Shown: positions 11,296 through 22,795 of the stretch, piece after piece
Numbering within the stretch: position 1 is the stretch's first letter
How the letters are laid out: each line of letters begins with the position of its first letter
Notes under the pieces: model-generated
Told to the model about the DNA's origin: nothing
Database searches by the model: none
The model's input: the letters and a program-made list of their open reading frames with translations, nothing else
Program-made: the position numbers and the translations under genes
From: Pollenia angustigena
Lineage: Eukaryota > Arthropoda > Insecta > Diptera > Polleniidae
Assembly: GCA_930367215.1 (NCBI GenBank)
Contig: OV884059.1
Span: 7,712,945 to 7,776,944 of the forward strand
Direction: 5' to 3'
Length of the DNA stretch: 64,000 nt

Positions 11296-12340
11296 TTTTT
11301 CTTTATTTTTTATTTACTCAAAACTAACTTTAATTAATTATGCTGTAAAATTTTTAAGTAATTAAAACAATTGTTTTATTTAAAATATTTATTATATAGT
11401 TTATAATGTAAAATTTTATATATTTGACTGAGTTAAAATTGTGTAACAAATAAAGTTCAATGTTTAACTGCTTTTTTAATACTGACGACTACTGAAGAAT
11501 TAGTTGTAGAGAAAAATTTACTTGTGCTCATTATCATAGTACAATAATAAAAGGTAGTCGCGATATTACAACAAGTTAACAATAAGAAAAACAACAGGGT
11601 TTTTTTTATTTTTGCTATGTAATGAGAACTGTCAAACAACAACCAAGTGTAGTGAAAGCAACTTAAAATAAAACAAACAATAAAAAAAACACAAGTTATT
11701 TAAAAGTGTGTGTGCGTGTTGGTATAACATATTCATCGAACAGACTTGCAATTTATGTTGCTGCAATTTTTTAAAATTATGCTTTAAAATTGTATTAGTG
11801 GACAGATTTTGAAATTATAGTTTTGCAATTGTTGTATTTCTATCTTGTCTTTCCTCTTCCTATTTTTATATTTTAAATACAATGTGAAAATAACAAAACA
11901 AAACAGAATTGCAGAGTACATGAAACTGAGTACCGCTCCTCAATCTTCTTACCCTCTCTCAACAATAAACTCAAGAATTGCTGCAACAAAAACTGCAAGT
12001 CTGGACGGTGAAAGAAAAAGCAAAAAAAAAAAAAATGCGGGCTCTTTGAGGCTACCTTTAATTATTGGACCACTCTCATGATTGTTGCCAGATTTAAATT
12101 TTTGTTTGGGGCAGATTTTCTTTGGAAGGGAATTAGGGATTTTTTGAAAAGCATGGGGATATTTCATTTTGTGGTGCAAAATGAGATGTAAGCCTTGACG
12201 TTTTTGTTTTGTGAGATTTTTTTTTTTTATATTTTCTGATCAGCTTTGAAAAAGAGATTCTGTAAGACTTACAGTGCAAGTAGTGGTTGTTTTTTGCTAT
12301 GCATATATTAACATACAATCCCACAGAAAACTCTACATAC
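11296..12340. other. AT-rich DNA right of the 470-bp array, no gene recognised
   Basis: Small open frames at 11457-11642 (minus), 11845-12081 (plus) and 11949-12324 (minus) are lysine/phenylalanine-rich and carry no domain I recognise. I see no element border except at the array edge. Confidence 0.4.
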
Positions 12341-12899
12341 CCCTTTATTTTTTATTAAGAAATATATATATAGGTTCATTATGATACCCAGAATTAAGAA
12401 AGAAGTGAGCTAGGTAGACTTTTCTGTGCCACTTTACGTGGCAGAATGGCGCCCAAATCCACTAGCTAACTCTAAACATTTAAAATGATGGTAGCCACAT
12501 TCTCTTAAAGAGAAGAGATACTGCGGGACTTATTTGATCAGAAGGGCGCTAAACACTTACGTGAACGGAAACGGTGAACGTTTTTGCAAAATTTTGGGTA
12601 AATTGCCTATGACTTTATTTTGGTGCTGCTTTTGAGTAAGCGAATTTTGCGTGTCTCTTTAACATACACTCTTTCTCTCAATCAATTATCTACAAAACTG
12701 TCAGGGGCTATTAAATTCGATGAACACTGGAGCCAATTTAAATCGCTTGTGAGCGAAATATGTTCCTTTTCAAATGCATTGAGGCCCATGCAGCATATGC
12801 TGTGGCTTAATATTGTTAAAACTACATTGGTGGTTTTCCATAGCTGGTCTAACAAAATTTTCCAACATCATCATATTTGCATCATCGCTGGCCAAGATT

Positions 12900-13062
12900 G
12901 AAAATATGCCCAAATATCCTTTCGTAAGAAACACCGTACCAAATAGTACAACTAAGTAGGTTTTATTGTCGCAGATGAACTGCTCCTGGATTCTTTGTAG
13001 CCCAAATCTAGCAGTTTTTCTTGTTCACGTGGCCATTTAATAGAAAATGGGCTTCATTAAAA
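12900..13062 (-). pseudogene. Fragment of a mariner/IS630-type transposase
   Basis: On the minus strand, 13059 downward reads NEAHFLLNGHVNKKNC, a stop, then IWATKNP. This matches the conserved block of a common fly transposase group, usually DEAHFWLNGYVNKQNCRIW. The first catalytic aspartate (D of DEAH) is replaced by N and an in-frame stop follows, so it is dead. Downstream, toward 12900, the frame decays further. A possible terminal sequence, TTTTACGCCACCCTGTAT, lies at about 13273-13290. The element's other end was not found. Confidence 0.6.
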
Positions 13063-13420
13063 TGACAACGATATGAAAACTATCCCAACGCGGGGCCAAA
13101 GCAATAAATTGTTAGTTTGAAAAATAAAATTTAATTGTTTTGAAATAATGTTCGATTGCGTAGATATTCATATGTAGTATGTATTATATTCTCTAAGTCT
13201 TCGTCACAATATGCTGAAAAAACGAACAAATAAAAATAGTAATTAAGAATTCAAACCATATATGTAGCTAATTTTACGCCACCCTGTATACTAATTTCCT
13301 ATAAAAACAAAATTTTGTAATGTCTTTTTTTGGCCGGAATTAACAGGAGTTTTTTATAAAAAAAAAATACAAAAAGTTTTAGCAATTTTGTGTTAATAAG
13401 TTCTCAAAAAGTATATAACA

Positions 13421-13529
13421 TTGCTATTAGGGAGCAAATTATGGGTTTTGATATCAATCGAAATTGCAAGATCATTTAAATGGAAATTCCAATCGAAAAC
13501 TAATGCCGTAATTTGCCCCCTAATAGCAA
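13421..13529. mobile_element. 109-bp foldback MITE
   Basis: TTGCTATTAGGGAGCAAATTA at the left end is mirrored by TAATTTGCCCCCTAATAGCAA at the right, giving 21-bp terminal inverted repeats with a single mismatch. The interior is AT-rich and noncoding. No clear target duplication is visible. Confidence 0.75.
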
Positions 13530-14128
13530 TTTTTTTGATCGATTTTGTATAAAACAAAATGTTTTTGATTCTATTTATCTAAAAAAAAAATTAATTTAAA
13601 AAAATTCGATGTTAAAAAATTTAGATTAAAGTTCATAATTGATGTAGTATAAAATCAGGTAGTAAATTAAGGATTAAAACTGTTGAAATGGGGATTTTTC
13701 GGGATTTCGAAATTTAAATTAGGAATGAAGTCAAAAATTTTCTGGCCACACATCATTGATTTGTTAGATTGAAAAAAAATATAAATAAATAAACGCGGAG
13801 CAAGAGAGATTCTTAAAGTTGCCATATATATTTTTGTTTGTTTCAAAAAAACGCTAAAAACGTGCCAAATTAATAAGTTTTTCTATACAAGCTAAATTTT
13901 GTATGGATATTTTACGGTTTTAATTGTTATAAAACAAAATACTTTAAATGAATAAGGCCTCAAATAAAAAAAAGCTTTTTGTTTAATTCAAGTATCGCGT
14001 TATGTTTGCGTTTATTAGTAAATATTTTTCAATATGTAAAATAATTAAATTTCTTAATTTGTAATTATTTAATTTAATAATTATTACAAATCAAATAACC
14101 TTTTTATTGCAAAGCAACTAAAAATTAT

Positions 14129-14844
14129 TATACCCACACCACAATAGTGGAGAGGGTATTATGCATTTGTGCTGATGTATGTAACTCCTTAAAATAGTGG
14201 TCCTAGACCCACCTTAAAGTATACCGATCTACTCAGAATCACTTTCTGAGTAGAACTAACGATGTCCGTCCGGCTGGCTGGCAGGCTGCGCAAATTACAG
14301 GTCGCAATTTTGGAGATAATTTGATAAAATTTGGGTCATAGGTTCTTATTAGCACAAGGACCAAGCCTATGGAAAATGGGCCGAATCGTAGGACCACGAG
14401 GATAGATAGGGGGAAATTTCTTCCTCTCAGAAACTATCAAACCGATTTTAATGAAATTTAAAACATAGATAGAACCATATCTATATGGACACAAAATGTA
14501 TACATTTTTAAAAAATTCGGACCACGAGGGGAGATAGGGGCAATTTCTGCCTTTTAAACCGATTTTAATGAAATTTAAAACATAGATAGATCCATATCTA
14601 TAGGGACACATTAGCTGTACAGTTTTTAAAAAGTAGGACCACAAGGGGAGGCAGGGGACAATTTCTGCCTCTCACAAACTTTTAAACCTATTTTCATGAA
14701 GTTTACAAACATAAATAAATAAAAATAAATAAATAAAAGATAAATCCATATTTACATGGACACATAAGCATGATGTGTTTTTAAAAACTGTGGTGTAGGG
14801 TATCATATGGTCGGGCTTGACCGACTATACTTTCTTACTTGTTT
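14129..14844 (+). repeat. Dispersed repeat A, copy 1 (full length)
   Basis: It begins TATACCCACACCACAATAG and ends after GTGGTGTAGGGTATC with the tail GACCGACTATACTTTCTTAC TTGTTTT. The segments TATACCCACACCAC and GTGGTGTAGGGTATC are near-inverted copies. Inside are three to four roughly 105-bp subrepeats around CAAACCGATTTTAATGAAAT and CATATCTATANGGACACA. Other copies lie at 32869 (minus), 38449, 42983 (minus), 50160, 58994, 60186 and 63155 (minus). Short open frames inside are repeat shadows. I cannot assign the superfamily. Confidence 0.85.
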
Positions 14845-15390
14845 TTTGCTTGTTTTTTTTTTAATTAAAAAAAAATCAATTTAAATTTTGTTATTTTTTC
14901 ACATTTTGTAACTTTTTTAAAAATTTTGGTTGTAATAATTTTTTGGTCATGTCAGCACTGACTAAGGCTATGGATATGGACCATTAATTAAAAGGTTGAT
15001 TATACCATAAAATATGATATAGCTTATAGATTTGACTTAAATTTAAAATAAAGATTGGACTATTGAATATCTAGCTTATAGAATAATTAGTACTTTAATA
15101 GTATTATAACTGCATTTTGTTTTCCCATAATCTCTGGGATTTCAAATAACATTTGATTTATACCTAAACGAAATTTCTTAAGATCTGCCAGTGGCAGTTC
15201 AACTTACACTCAATTTAGGTAATTACCTACGAAGTGGCAACACTGCTGCTTATCTTATTTTTAAACTCTTTTCTCGTTGATTTCTATAATTCTCTCTTTT
15301 AAAAAAACAATTATTGCTTTAATAGTCAATTGCAATCTTTCAATATTGTGTGTGTGAAATTCCACAGATAAGATTTTAAACGAAATATAC
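14845..15390. other. AT-rich spacer before the nested element
   Basis: No gene is recognised. At about 15234-15250 the sequence GAAGTGGCAACACTG resembles the right end of a hAT-type element (CAGTGTTGCCAC inverted), but no left partner or 8-bp duplication was found. Confidence 0.4.
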
Positions 15391-16502
15391 ATACATCTCA
15401 GTGTTGAAAAATTCAGTACTTTGGTACTTTTTTCAGTACTTTTTCATATTAAAAATACCGCAGTACCCCCGCATTGTTTTCAGTACTTTTTTATCCTTTG
15501 AGCTTTTTTAAGGTGATGTGATAATTTCGATAGCAGGCTTGTTGTATTTTAAAAATAATAAGCGATGTAAATATTGAAATGCAAAGCGTGGACGGCAGGA
15601 TTGCTTTCCAGAATGGGATATTTGTTCTTACAACAAAATTTGGTTTTGAACATAAAACCTTAAAAGTGATAATCAGCTTCAATCCAGAAAATATTGTTTC
15701 CGGAAAATCCAATAGCATAATACTGTTGTTATTAATGTTATTTACAAACGATAAAGAAAACTATGATAATATCAATTCTCAATTCCGTGTTCTAGCGGAT
15801 CTTTCAGAAATAAAGCATTTCAGAACTGAATATATTTAAATTTCTTAAAAAAAATAAAGCCAATATTTAGAACGAAACTAATGTTTGCTGACCTTTCATA
15901 TATTGCGTTTGGTATTTTTTCGATACCACATTTCTGAGCATCAATTGAACGCACATTTTCAAATGCAAAATGATGTAAAAAGCAAAGGAAGGAATCGTAT
16001 ACATATAGAAACTGTTTCATTTCTTATGATTTCTTAAAGTAAATTTGCTTTATCTTAAAACACTGAATTAAAATCTTTATTTTCAAACAGTATTGTTTTA
16101 AACTTTTTTTAGAGCTAAGTTTTAAGTATGTAAAAGTCTGAATTATGTAACTTTGCAAAAGTTAAAATATAAACACAAAAACCAGTATAATTTATATTGA
16201 CAATAAAATTTTTATTTTTTAATTTCGTATTCATAAATATATGAACTATTTTAAATATATTTTTTTTTAATACTGAAAAAACGTACCTTAAAAGAATCGA
16301 AATCAGAAAAGCTGTATATTGTGAAATGTGTTTGCAACACTGTACTATGTTATTTTTCTTTAAAGGCTGTGTTTTTTTAGATAAGAGTTGAGCCATATTT
16401 TAATTGAAACTATTGTGCCACTTATTGAATTATATGTGGCCATATAGAAATAATATGGCGAATAACATATGGGTAAATCCAAAGTGTTGAACGTGACAGT
16501 CG

Positions 16503-16541
16503 CACAGTGGCTGAAAATTTTATTTCATTGGCCAAAAGTCC
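16503..16541 (+). repeat. Transib left terminal repeat, RSS-like
   Basis: It starts with the exact V(D)J heptamer CACAGTG. A 22-bp spacer follows, then CCAAAAGTC, which matches 6 of 9 bases of the RSS nonamer ACAAAAACC. Family knowledge: Transib ends resemble 23-RSSs because RAG1 derives from this lineage. Confidence 0.85.
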
Positions 16542-16854
16542 AATTTTTGTTTGTCACCGATTTCAAAAATTTTAATTTGATTTAATAGTAAACATATTAA
16601 AACTAAGGTAGCCAAAAAATTTGGTCAAAATATTGATAATTGTGGGTGTGCCATGTTGTTAAACACAACTTTTTTTTTTTAATTCAGAAAAAAGTATTTT
16701 TTTTAATATTTAATCCGAAAGAAATTATCATTGCACAAAAACTATAAGCGATAATGACCTGCTTGCTTTTCTGCTAGGTTGGTAGTCTTGTTATCTTTAA
16801 AAAGGTAATATTTGCGACTGTTGTGTTATTAATATTTGAGATGCTAGGACATAT

Positions 16855-17540
16855 TTTCTAAACTACTATATTTTTGTCAAATTTCAACTTTAGTAGAATA
16901 GAACTTTTGCGGCCCAAAAGGGACCAAGAAGGTGAAACCACTGATAGAAAGGTGAAAGTGTTTTCTTTTACCCTGTATATACTCTTGTACCCGTCTGTTT
17001 AACACTTTTTTAATTTTAATGAAATTACTCAAAAAAAATTTCTAAACTACTATATTTTTGTCAAATTTCAACTTTAGTACAATAGAACTTTTGCGGCCCA
17101 AAAGGGACCAAAAAGGTGAAACCACTGATAGAAAGGTGAAAGTGTTTTCTTTTACCCTGTATATACTCTTGTACCCGTTTGGACCCGTCTGTTTAACACT
17201 TTTTTGATTTTAATGAAATTACTCCAAAAAAAATTTCTAAACTACTATATTTTTGTCAATATTCAACTTTAGTACAATAGAACTTTTGCGGCCCAAAAGG
17301 GACCAAGAAGGTGAAACCACTTTTTTACCCTGTATATACTCTTGTACCCGTTTGGACCCGTCTGTTTAACACTTTTTTAATTTTAATGAAATTACTCAAA
17401 AAAAAAAATTTCTAAACTACTATATTTTTGTCAAATTTCAACTTTAGTACAATAGAACTTTTGCGGCCCAAAAGGGACCAAGAAGGTGTTTTCTTTTACC
17501 CTGTATATACTCTTGTACCCGTCTGTTTAACACTTTTTTA
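16855..17540 (+). repeat. Four tandem copies of a 175-195 bp unit inside Transib
   Basis: Copies start with TTTCTAAACTACTATATTTT at about 16855, 17039, 17234 and 17409, and carry ACTTTTGCGGCCCAAAAGGG and TTTTACCCTGTATATACTC. The third copy lacks part of the middle and the fourth is shortened. The repeat precedes the transposase start, so it may be subterminal repeat or promoter DNA of the element; this is inference. Confidence 0.85.
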
Positions 17541-17813
17541 GAAGGGCTTTTTAAATTTTGTTTGGTCTTTTTATTTTATCTGTTTTTATGACTCTAATAA
17601 TAGTCCATGACCCTATAGCTATGCAATGCGTTGTTAAATTTGTGTCAGGTATTTTATAGCATATAAATAAGAGGATTTTAAGTTTTTTAATCCTTTTTAT
17701 TCTACCTGTACTTGGTATGAAAAAAAGTATGAAAAGGTTTGAAAGCAAGTGACATTCGGATGCAAACTCAGTGGATATAATATATCTGAGCAATAACAAC
17801 GTTTTTCATAAAC

Positions 17814-19850
17814 ATGGAGAGCTTCAGCTATAAAGAATTGGCCGGAGAGGAGAGTATTTTAGAAACAAAAACGAGGAAGATGTTAAAAATTACATTCGAA
17901 AAAAAGGAAACTTAAATTCCTATAGCACTGAAATACAATCGGACTTAGAAAATAAATTATATGTTTTCATAAAACATTTAAAACAGCGATACAGGAAAGT
18001 TGATTACAGCAAAGATAGATTTTATAAGAGCTTTGCAAACTGGTTAGAGAACGAACTTTCTGTCCAGATCGCTTCAGAAACTTCAAATCAAAACACACGT
18101 TGGGGACCACAAAAATCGCTGGACAACTGTAGGGATAGATCCAAGAGGCGGAAGCTTAAGGATATAAATGAAGAAATCGGATATGAAAATATTCAAGATA
18201 CTTTCCTACATCAATTGCGATCACAGAAACAATTGACAAAAGTGGATATCATTGAAAAAGTTGTTAAAGCTAGTCCATTGAGAACAAAACGGATTCTTAA
18301 AAGTATACCAACTCCAAGCGATGCAAAACAATTCACAAATGAGGAGGCATTAGCATTATTTCTGGATTTGAAATTAACAAAACAGCAATATATACAGCTC
18401 AGATTGCGGCTCAAATCTGTATCCAGCATATCATCACATAACAGCTGCTAACATGGACTGTTTGCCATTAAAGGACACTATTACCATCACATCATTTTCG
18501 GCAGAGGTACAACTACAATCTCTACTTGATCACACAGCCGAACGCTTGCTACAATCAATAATAGAAAATGAGTTAAAGAAATATGGAAACAGAAAGTTAA
18601 TTCTTTTTTGTAAATGGGGATGTGATGGTTCTTCCGGACAAAAACAATACAAACAAGTAGTATGTGAAAATATTTCGGACTCAGATATGTTCATGGTATC
18701 ATTTGTACCATTGCGATTAAAAAAGATTTTGGAAGATTCAGAGCCTTCGACAAGTACAACGCAAACAAAGGATATTTGGAAAAATGAGACACCATCTTCT
18801 ACGAAATATTGCAGACCTATAAAATTTGAATTCAAAAAAGAAACTCATGATGCCATTAATAAAGAAGTTAGTGATATCAAGGCCCAAATTGCAATGCTAC
18901 AGCCATTACAATTAGATTTAGATGGGCAGCAAATTGAAGTTAGCTACCAATTAGTGCTAACAATGATAGATGGAAAAGTAGGCCAGGCTTTGACTAACAC
19001 GAAGGCTGCATCCAGCTGCATCATATGCCATGCAAAATCAAGCCAATTAAACCAAGTCCCGGCAAAATCATTAGATAATACTGATGCATATGAATTTGGA
19101 TTATCACCACTACATGCAAGAATACGACTTATGGAACACATACTTAAAATCAGTTATGATTTGGATTTCGGATCTTCAGGATCAATAAGAAACAACGAAA
19201 CCAACAAGGAGTTAAGAAGTTCAAAAAGGAAACATGTTCAAGATGAATATCGCAAATTTGGGTTGATTATAGAGCAGCCGTAACAAGGGTCAGGCAATAC
19301 AAATGATGGCAATACCGCAAGAAGATTGTTTTCAGATCCAGAAACAGCATCTGAAATAACAGGTGTTGATTTTAACCTAATTTTTAGATTTAAAATAATC
19401 CTCGAAGTACTTGCGTGCAATGAAGAAATTGACTCTAGAAAATTTGGAGATTTTGCTAAGGAAACTGCAAAAATATATACAACCAAGTACCCATGGAGAA
19501 ATATGTCTGCTACAGTTCACAAAACCCTTAATCATGGAGAAGATGTCATTAAATATCAGTTGGTGCCACTTGTAGATTTATCAGAGGAAGCTCAGGAAAA
19601 AAGGAATAAGGATTACAGATTTTATAGAGAGCACAATACTAGAAAAATTTCTCGAAATTCCACAAATGAAGATTTATTTAATATATTATTGGCAACATCA
19701 GATCCGTTTATCTCCAGTATTCGAAATCAATGGAAAGTGGAACATCGGGATTTAGATGAAGAAGTCAAAAAACTACTTAAGAACAGAAATAACACAGAAC
19801 AAAATATGGAATATTTGCAATCAATCTTTCAATTAAATGAACAATAATTA
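17814..19850 (+). pseudogene. Transib transposase, about 678 codons, disrupted
   Basis: The reading path starts at ATG 17814 (MESFSYKELAGEE), changes frame by about 17870, runs open to about 18415, shifts by one base, then runs from YPAYHHITAANMDCLPLKD to the end with a single nonsense TAA at 19281-19283. Conserved Transib/RAG1 landmarks survive: CDGSSG with first aspartate at 18624-18626; YCRPIKFEF; MIDGKV with second aspartate at 18969-18971; zinc cysteines CIIC near 19017-19028; YPWRNM; VHKTLNHG zinc histidines near 19518-19535; and SEEAQEKRNKD with probable catalytic glutamate at 19596-19598. Total length matches the family. Two frame changes and one stop mean it cannot make full-length protein from this copy, but damage is light, so the insertion is fairly recent. 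The RAG1 residue correspondences are from family knowledge. Confidence 0.93.
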
Positions 19851-19999
19851 TAATTCATTAGATAAAAGACAGACATTGTATTAGTAAAAAATAATAATAA
19901 ATAGAAGCTCACGTTGTTACAAAAGCTATTAAAATCTATTGCTGCTATTATTCATACATTATCCACATATGTATGAAATGTTTTAATAAATAAGAATAA

Positions 20000-20464
20000 A
20001 GGAGCATATAGACGACATGTATTTGTCATCTGACATGTCAAATTTCCCACTGCAAAACACATACATGTCGTGCGTTACCTTTTTAACTTTGCTTCTGTAA
20101 AAGTCAGACGCAAAGTCATCTGACAAAATTTCAATTAGAGCGTGCTCTATTTTCTTCTGACATCAGAAATCTATGCCGGGAAGAAACTGGCAGCGGCGTC
20201 AACTATTGAAGGCTAAATTATTTTACGGCGCAAATAAATATTTTAGTGGCGGCAGCAAGCTATTTTGAAACCGAGAACTACTTTGGTTTCTGCAATAACA
20301 ATGCGAAAAAAACAGAGACAATGTCAGAAGCAAATTACATGTACGTTTGTGACCGAATATTATAAACCTTATGTAAAACAGCAATTTTGACAGACATGAA
20401 CAATTACATGTGACTTGAAAATTTGACATGTCAGATGACAAATACATGTCGTGTACGGGCGCCT
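20000..20464. mobile_element. 465-bp MITE inside Transib (TAA target duplication)
   Basis: Perfect 34-bp inverted repeats, including GACATGTATTTGTCATCTG on the left, lie at 20012-20045 and 20419-20452. A weaker outer match extends to AGGAGC at the left and GCGCCT at the right. TAA flanks both sides (19997-19999 and 20465-20467), as expected for PIF/Harbinger-type insertion. No transposase is encoded. Confidence 0.85.
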
Positions 20465-20828
20465 TAAATAAGTGTAAACAAATTTGAAAGCAAAAAATTG
20501 TTTATTTTTTAGCAATAATAGCAAAATTTCCAGTGGATTTTACTATTTTTTTTTTATGCTAAAATTTTTTTTATAGTAAGCATTTAATTTTTTGAGTGTC
20601 CCATTATTACAAAAAATGTTAATGATTATTATTTAAATCAAAAAATTACATTTTTAAATAATTTAAAGAATTAAAAAAAAACCATATTGCACGCTAAATT
20701 AAAAAAAAATTTTTAAGTTCCACTTTGACCTTAAATTCCTCAATAACTACTCAACCGATTTTAATGAAATTTAAAGTGAAGAAAGTTTAAGAAAAAAACT
20801 AAAATATCTCCTTCGGTTCAAAAGTTAC

Positions 20829-20867
20829 AGATTTTTGGCCAATGAAAAACGATTTTCAGCCACTGTG
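20829..20867 (-). repeat. Transib right terminal repeat, RSS-like
   Basis: On the minus strand it reads CACAGTG, a 22-bp spacer, then CCAAAAATC, which matches 7 of 9 bases of the nonamer ACAAAAACC. It is the mirror of the left end and abuts the second AGTCG copy. Confidence 0.85.
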
Positions 20868-21570
20868 AGTCGTACGCATCAAAAATGCAATAACATTTTA
20901 AACAAAAAATATTTTTACGTTTTCTTAACCCTTAAATTAAAGCACTAAGAAAGCACTGTTATCTATGCTAAAGTTTATTGAGGGCGCGATTCTAGGTCAA
21001 AGATAATGGCAAAAGAAGTAGCGGTTCGAACGTGAAAAAAACAGAAGTAGATTTTGTGGCCATGTATAAAAAGGCGTTATTCTGCGAAACCTGGCACAAT
21101 TTTTTAGTCAAACTACATTTAGAATTTTACGTAGCAATGTAACATTAAAATGTCTTGGTTTGATCATAAAATCTTTGTATTTTTTAAGCCAAAATCTGGG
21201 TCGATACGTGACATTTCGAACGTGAAATTTTTTCCGTAATAATTCAACTGAATAATGATTAAAATAAAATAAAAATTTACCATTTATATGAATAACATAT
21301 TTCGCTTTGAACTCTTTCTTAGATTACAGACCATGTAAGAAAATTTTTTTAGATAATTTTTATCAAATATCACCTCTTTTAAGAAAAATAAATATTTAAG
21401 AAAACATACAATAAAACATTCTCACATATAAGAAATTACGTTTGCACAACTTTGCAGTCTGATTGTTCATCTAAGTGAATAAATTTATGAGTAAATTTAT
21501 AAAATTAGTAAAATCTTAATATTTCTATAAAACAATATCGTAAAATAATCAGCTTTTAATAACTTTTAAA

Positions 21571-21611
21571 TTTTCGGTCACGGTGGACCTTTTGACGGAA
21601 ATGCCCATATA
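21571..21611 (+). repeat. 41-bp repeat shared with the window's right edge
   Basis: TTTTCGGTCACGGTGGACCT and the following TTTTGACGG(A)AATGCCCATAT recur in inverse orientation at 63961-64000, with very few differences. It is probably the terminus of a larger dispersed element whose body continues past the window end. No superfamily is assigned. Confidence 0.7.
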
Positions 21612-22550
21612 CAATAATATTGTAAATGGATGGGGCGCTTGACGCTTATGTATACAAGAAATATTATTTACATGTGTACCTTAAATATAAATACTGTTCG
21701 CCATTAAATACTTAGAAAAATGAATTCCAATAAAATATTTTTGTTCCATTTATTTTCATAAATTATTGTTTTTTTTTAACAAAAAAGTACCATTTGGTGG
21801 GAAAAATACTCTTTTAGTTGAAGTTTAGTACCATTTCAAAATTTCAATTTTGCAACACTGATACATCTACGTTAACAAACATATATGTATGTATATAAAA
21901 CTGGTTGTATCAGCAGGAAACAGCGTTCCCAGTTTTTGGCTTTTATCCCCAAATAGGGGATTATATTTTGTAAATGGGGATACAAAATTTCGTAAAAATC
22001 CCCAGGGGATTTTTTTTTCGGGAAAAGCAATTTTGCTGGGGATTTTTGGGGAAAATATATTATTATATACACCATTTGCGCAATGAGAAGACCGGTTTGG
22101 TCAAGACGTGGGTATAAATTAAAGTCTTTTTTGGTCCGAAGTTTCTTGTCATACCAAAACGCTGGTAGTTCGAAATCTTTTCAAGAGCTTGCTAAAACAG
22201 ATTAACGCTTTCTGTACCAACATGTAATGCTTGTTTCAATAATAAATAGAATCAAAGCCAAAAGTCGCAACAAAATGCAGTTTGAGTTATTGGTAGGTCT
22301 TATTACAATAAATACGCTTTAAAAATAATTCAGTTTGCTGTGACAAATGTATTCCATCTTCTTAAATGCTAACACTTTTTAATACAAATAAAATGTAAAA
22401 CGAAATTGCAGTGGCTGAAGAACAAGAAGTTTTTGATTCTGAAGTTTTTTAAATGATAATAATTGATGCATAATTATTTTTCTTGTGCGTCTTTTTAAGT
22501 TACTCTTTTTATATACCTTTAAAAGATTGTATTAAGAACTCAAAGTAAAA

Positions 22551-22777
22551 ATCTGTGGCATTTTGACAAAACATCTTAAGTCAAATTTAAAAAGTTGAAA
22601 TTTTTTTTTTTTATTAAACGAATTTTTATTCATAAAACATTTTTGTTTACGTTTTTAAACGAAATTTTTCTTTAATTTTGGTTTATCTTCTTATTTAATA
22701 AAAATTATTTTTTCACCGATTTTATACTTTTTTGCTATCTTATCTCGAATTAAGATGTTTTTCAAAATGCCACAGAA
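22551..22777. mobile_element. Foldback inside the hAT-like element
   Basis: The arms TCTGTGGCATTTTGACAAAA (from 22552) and the inverse of ATTTCTGTGGCATTTTGAAA (ending about 22778) share 26 of about 29 bases, around a roughly 170-bp AT-rich interior. It may be a small MITE or internal structure of the host. Confidence 0.6.
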
Positions 22778-22795
22778 ATAAAATTAGTGTTAATA

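Larger units (their letters stand above)
16503..20867 (+). mobile_element. Transib DNA transposon (RAG1 lineage), 4365 bp
   Basis: The left end starts CACAGTGGCTGAAAAT and the right end is its inverse, with the terminal repeat continuing through TTTCATTGGCCAAAA for about 37-39 bp. A perfect 5-bp target duplication, AGTCG, flanks it (16498-16502 and 20868-20872). Five-bp GC-rich duplications are typical of Transib. It carries a decayed but recognisable transposase (17814-19850), a tandem repeat in its 5' noncoding part (16855-17540), and a MITE in its 3' part (20000-20464). It sits inside a hAT-like element, so it arrived later than its host. Confidence 0.93.
15399..21860. mobile_element. hAT-like element, host of a nested Transib
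   Basis: The ends are CAGTGTTGAAAAATT at the left and the inverse of CAGTGTTGCAAAATT at the right (AATTTTGCAACACTG). They are flanked by a perfect 8-bp direct duplication, ATACATCT, at 15391-15398 and 21861-21868. Eight-bp duplications and CAGNGTTG-type ends are the hAT hallmark. Removing the inserted 4365-bp Transib and its 5-bp duplication leaves about 2.1 kb, too small for an intact hAT gene. The small frames at 15579-15839 (plus) and 15820-16020 (minus) have no visible transposase motif. It is therefore probably nonautonomous. Confidence 0.85.

Noticed and set aside
8367..11337. Seven identical 63-64 codon frames in the 470-bp units
   Set aside because: They repeat only because the unit repeats. 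The peptide is hydrophobic and low-complexity with no domain, and no supporting promoter or splice signals were seen.
12620..12901. 93-codon plus-strand frame
   Set aside because: It is antisense to the region of a decayed minus-strand transposase and has no recognisable domain.
15189..15250. Small hAT-like element ending GTGGCAACACTG
   Set aside because: Only the right end is convincing; flanking 8-mers do not match.
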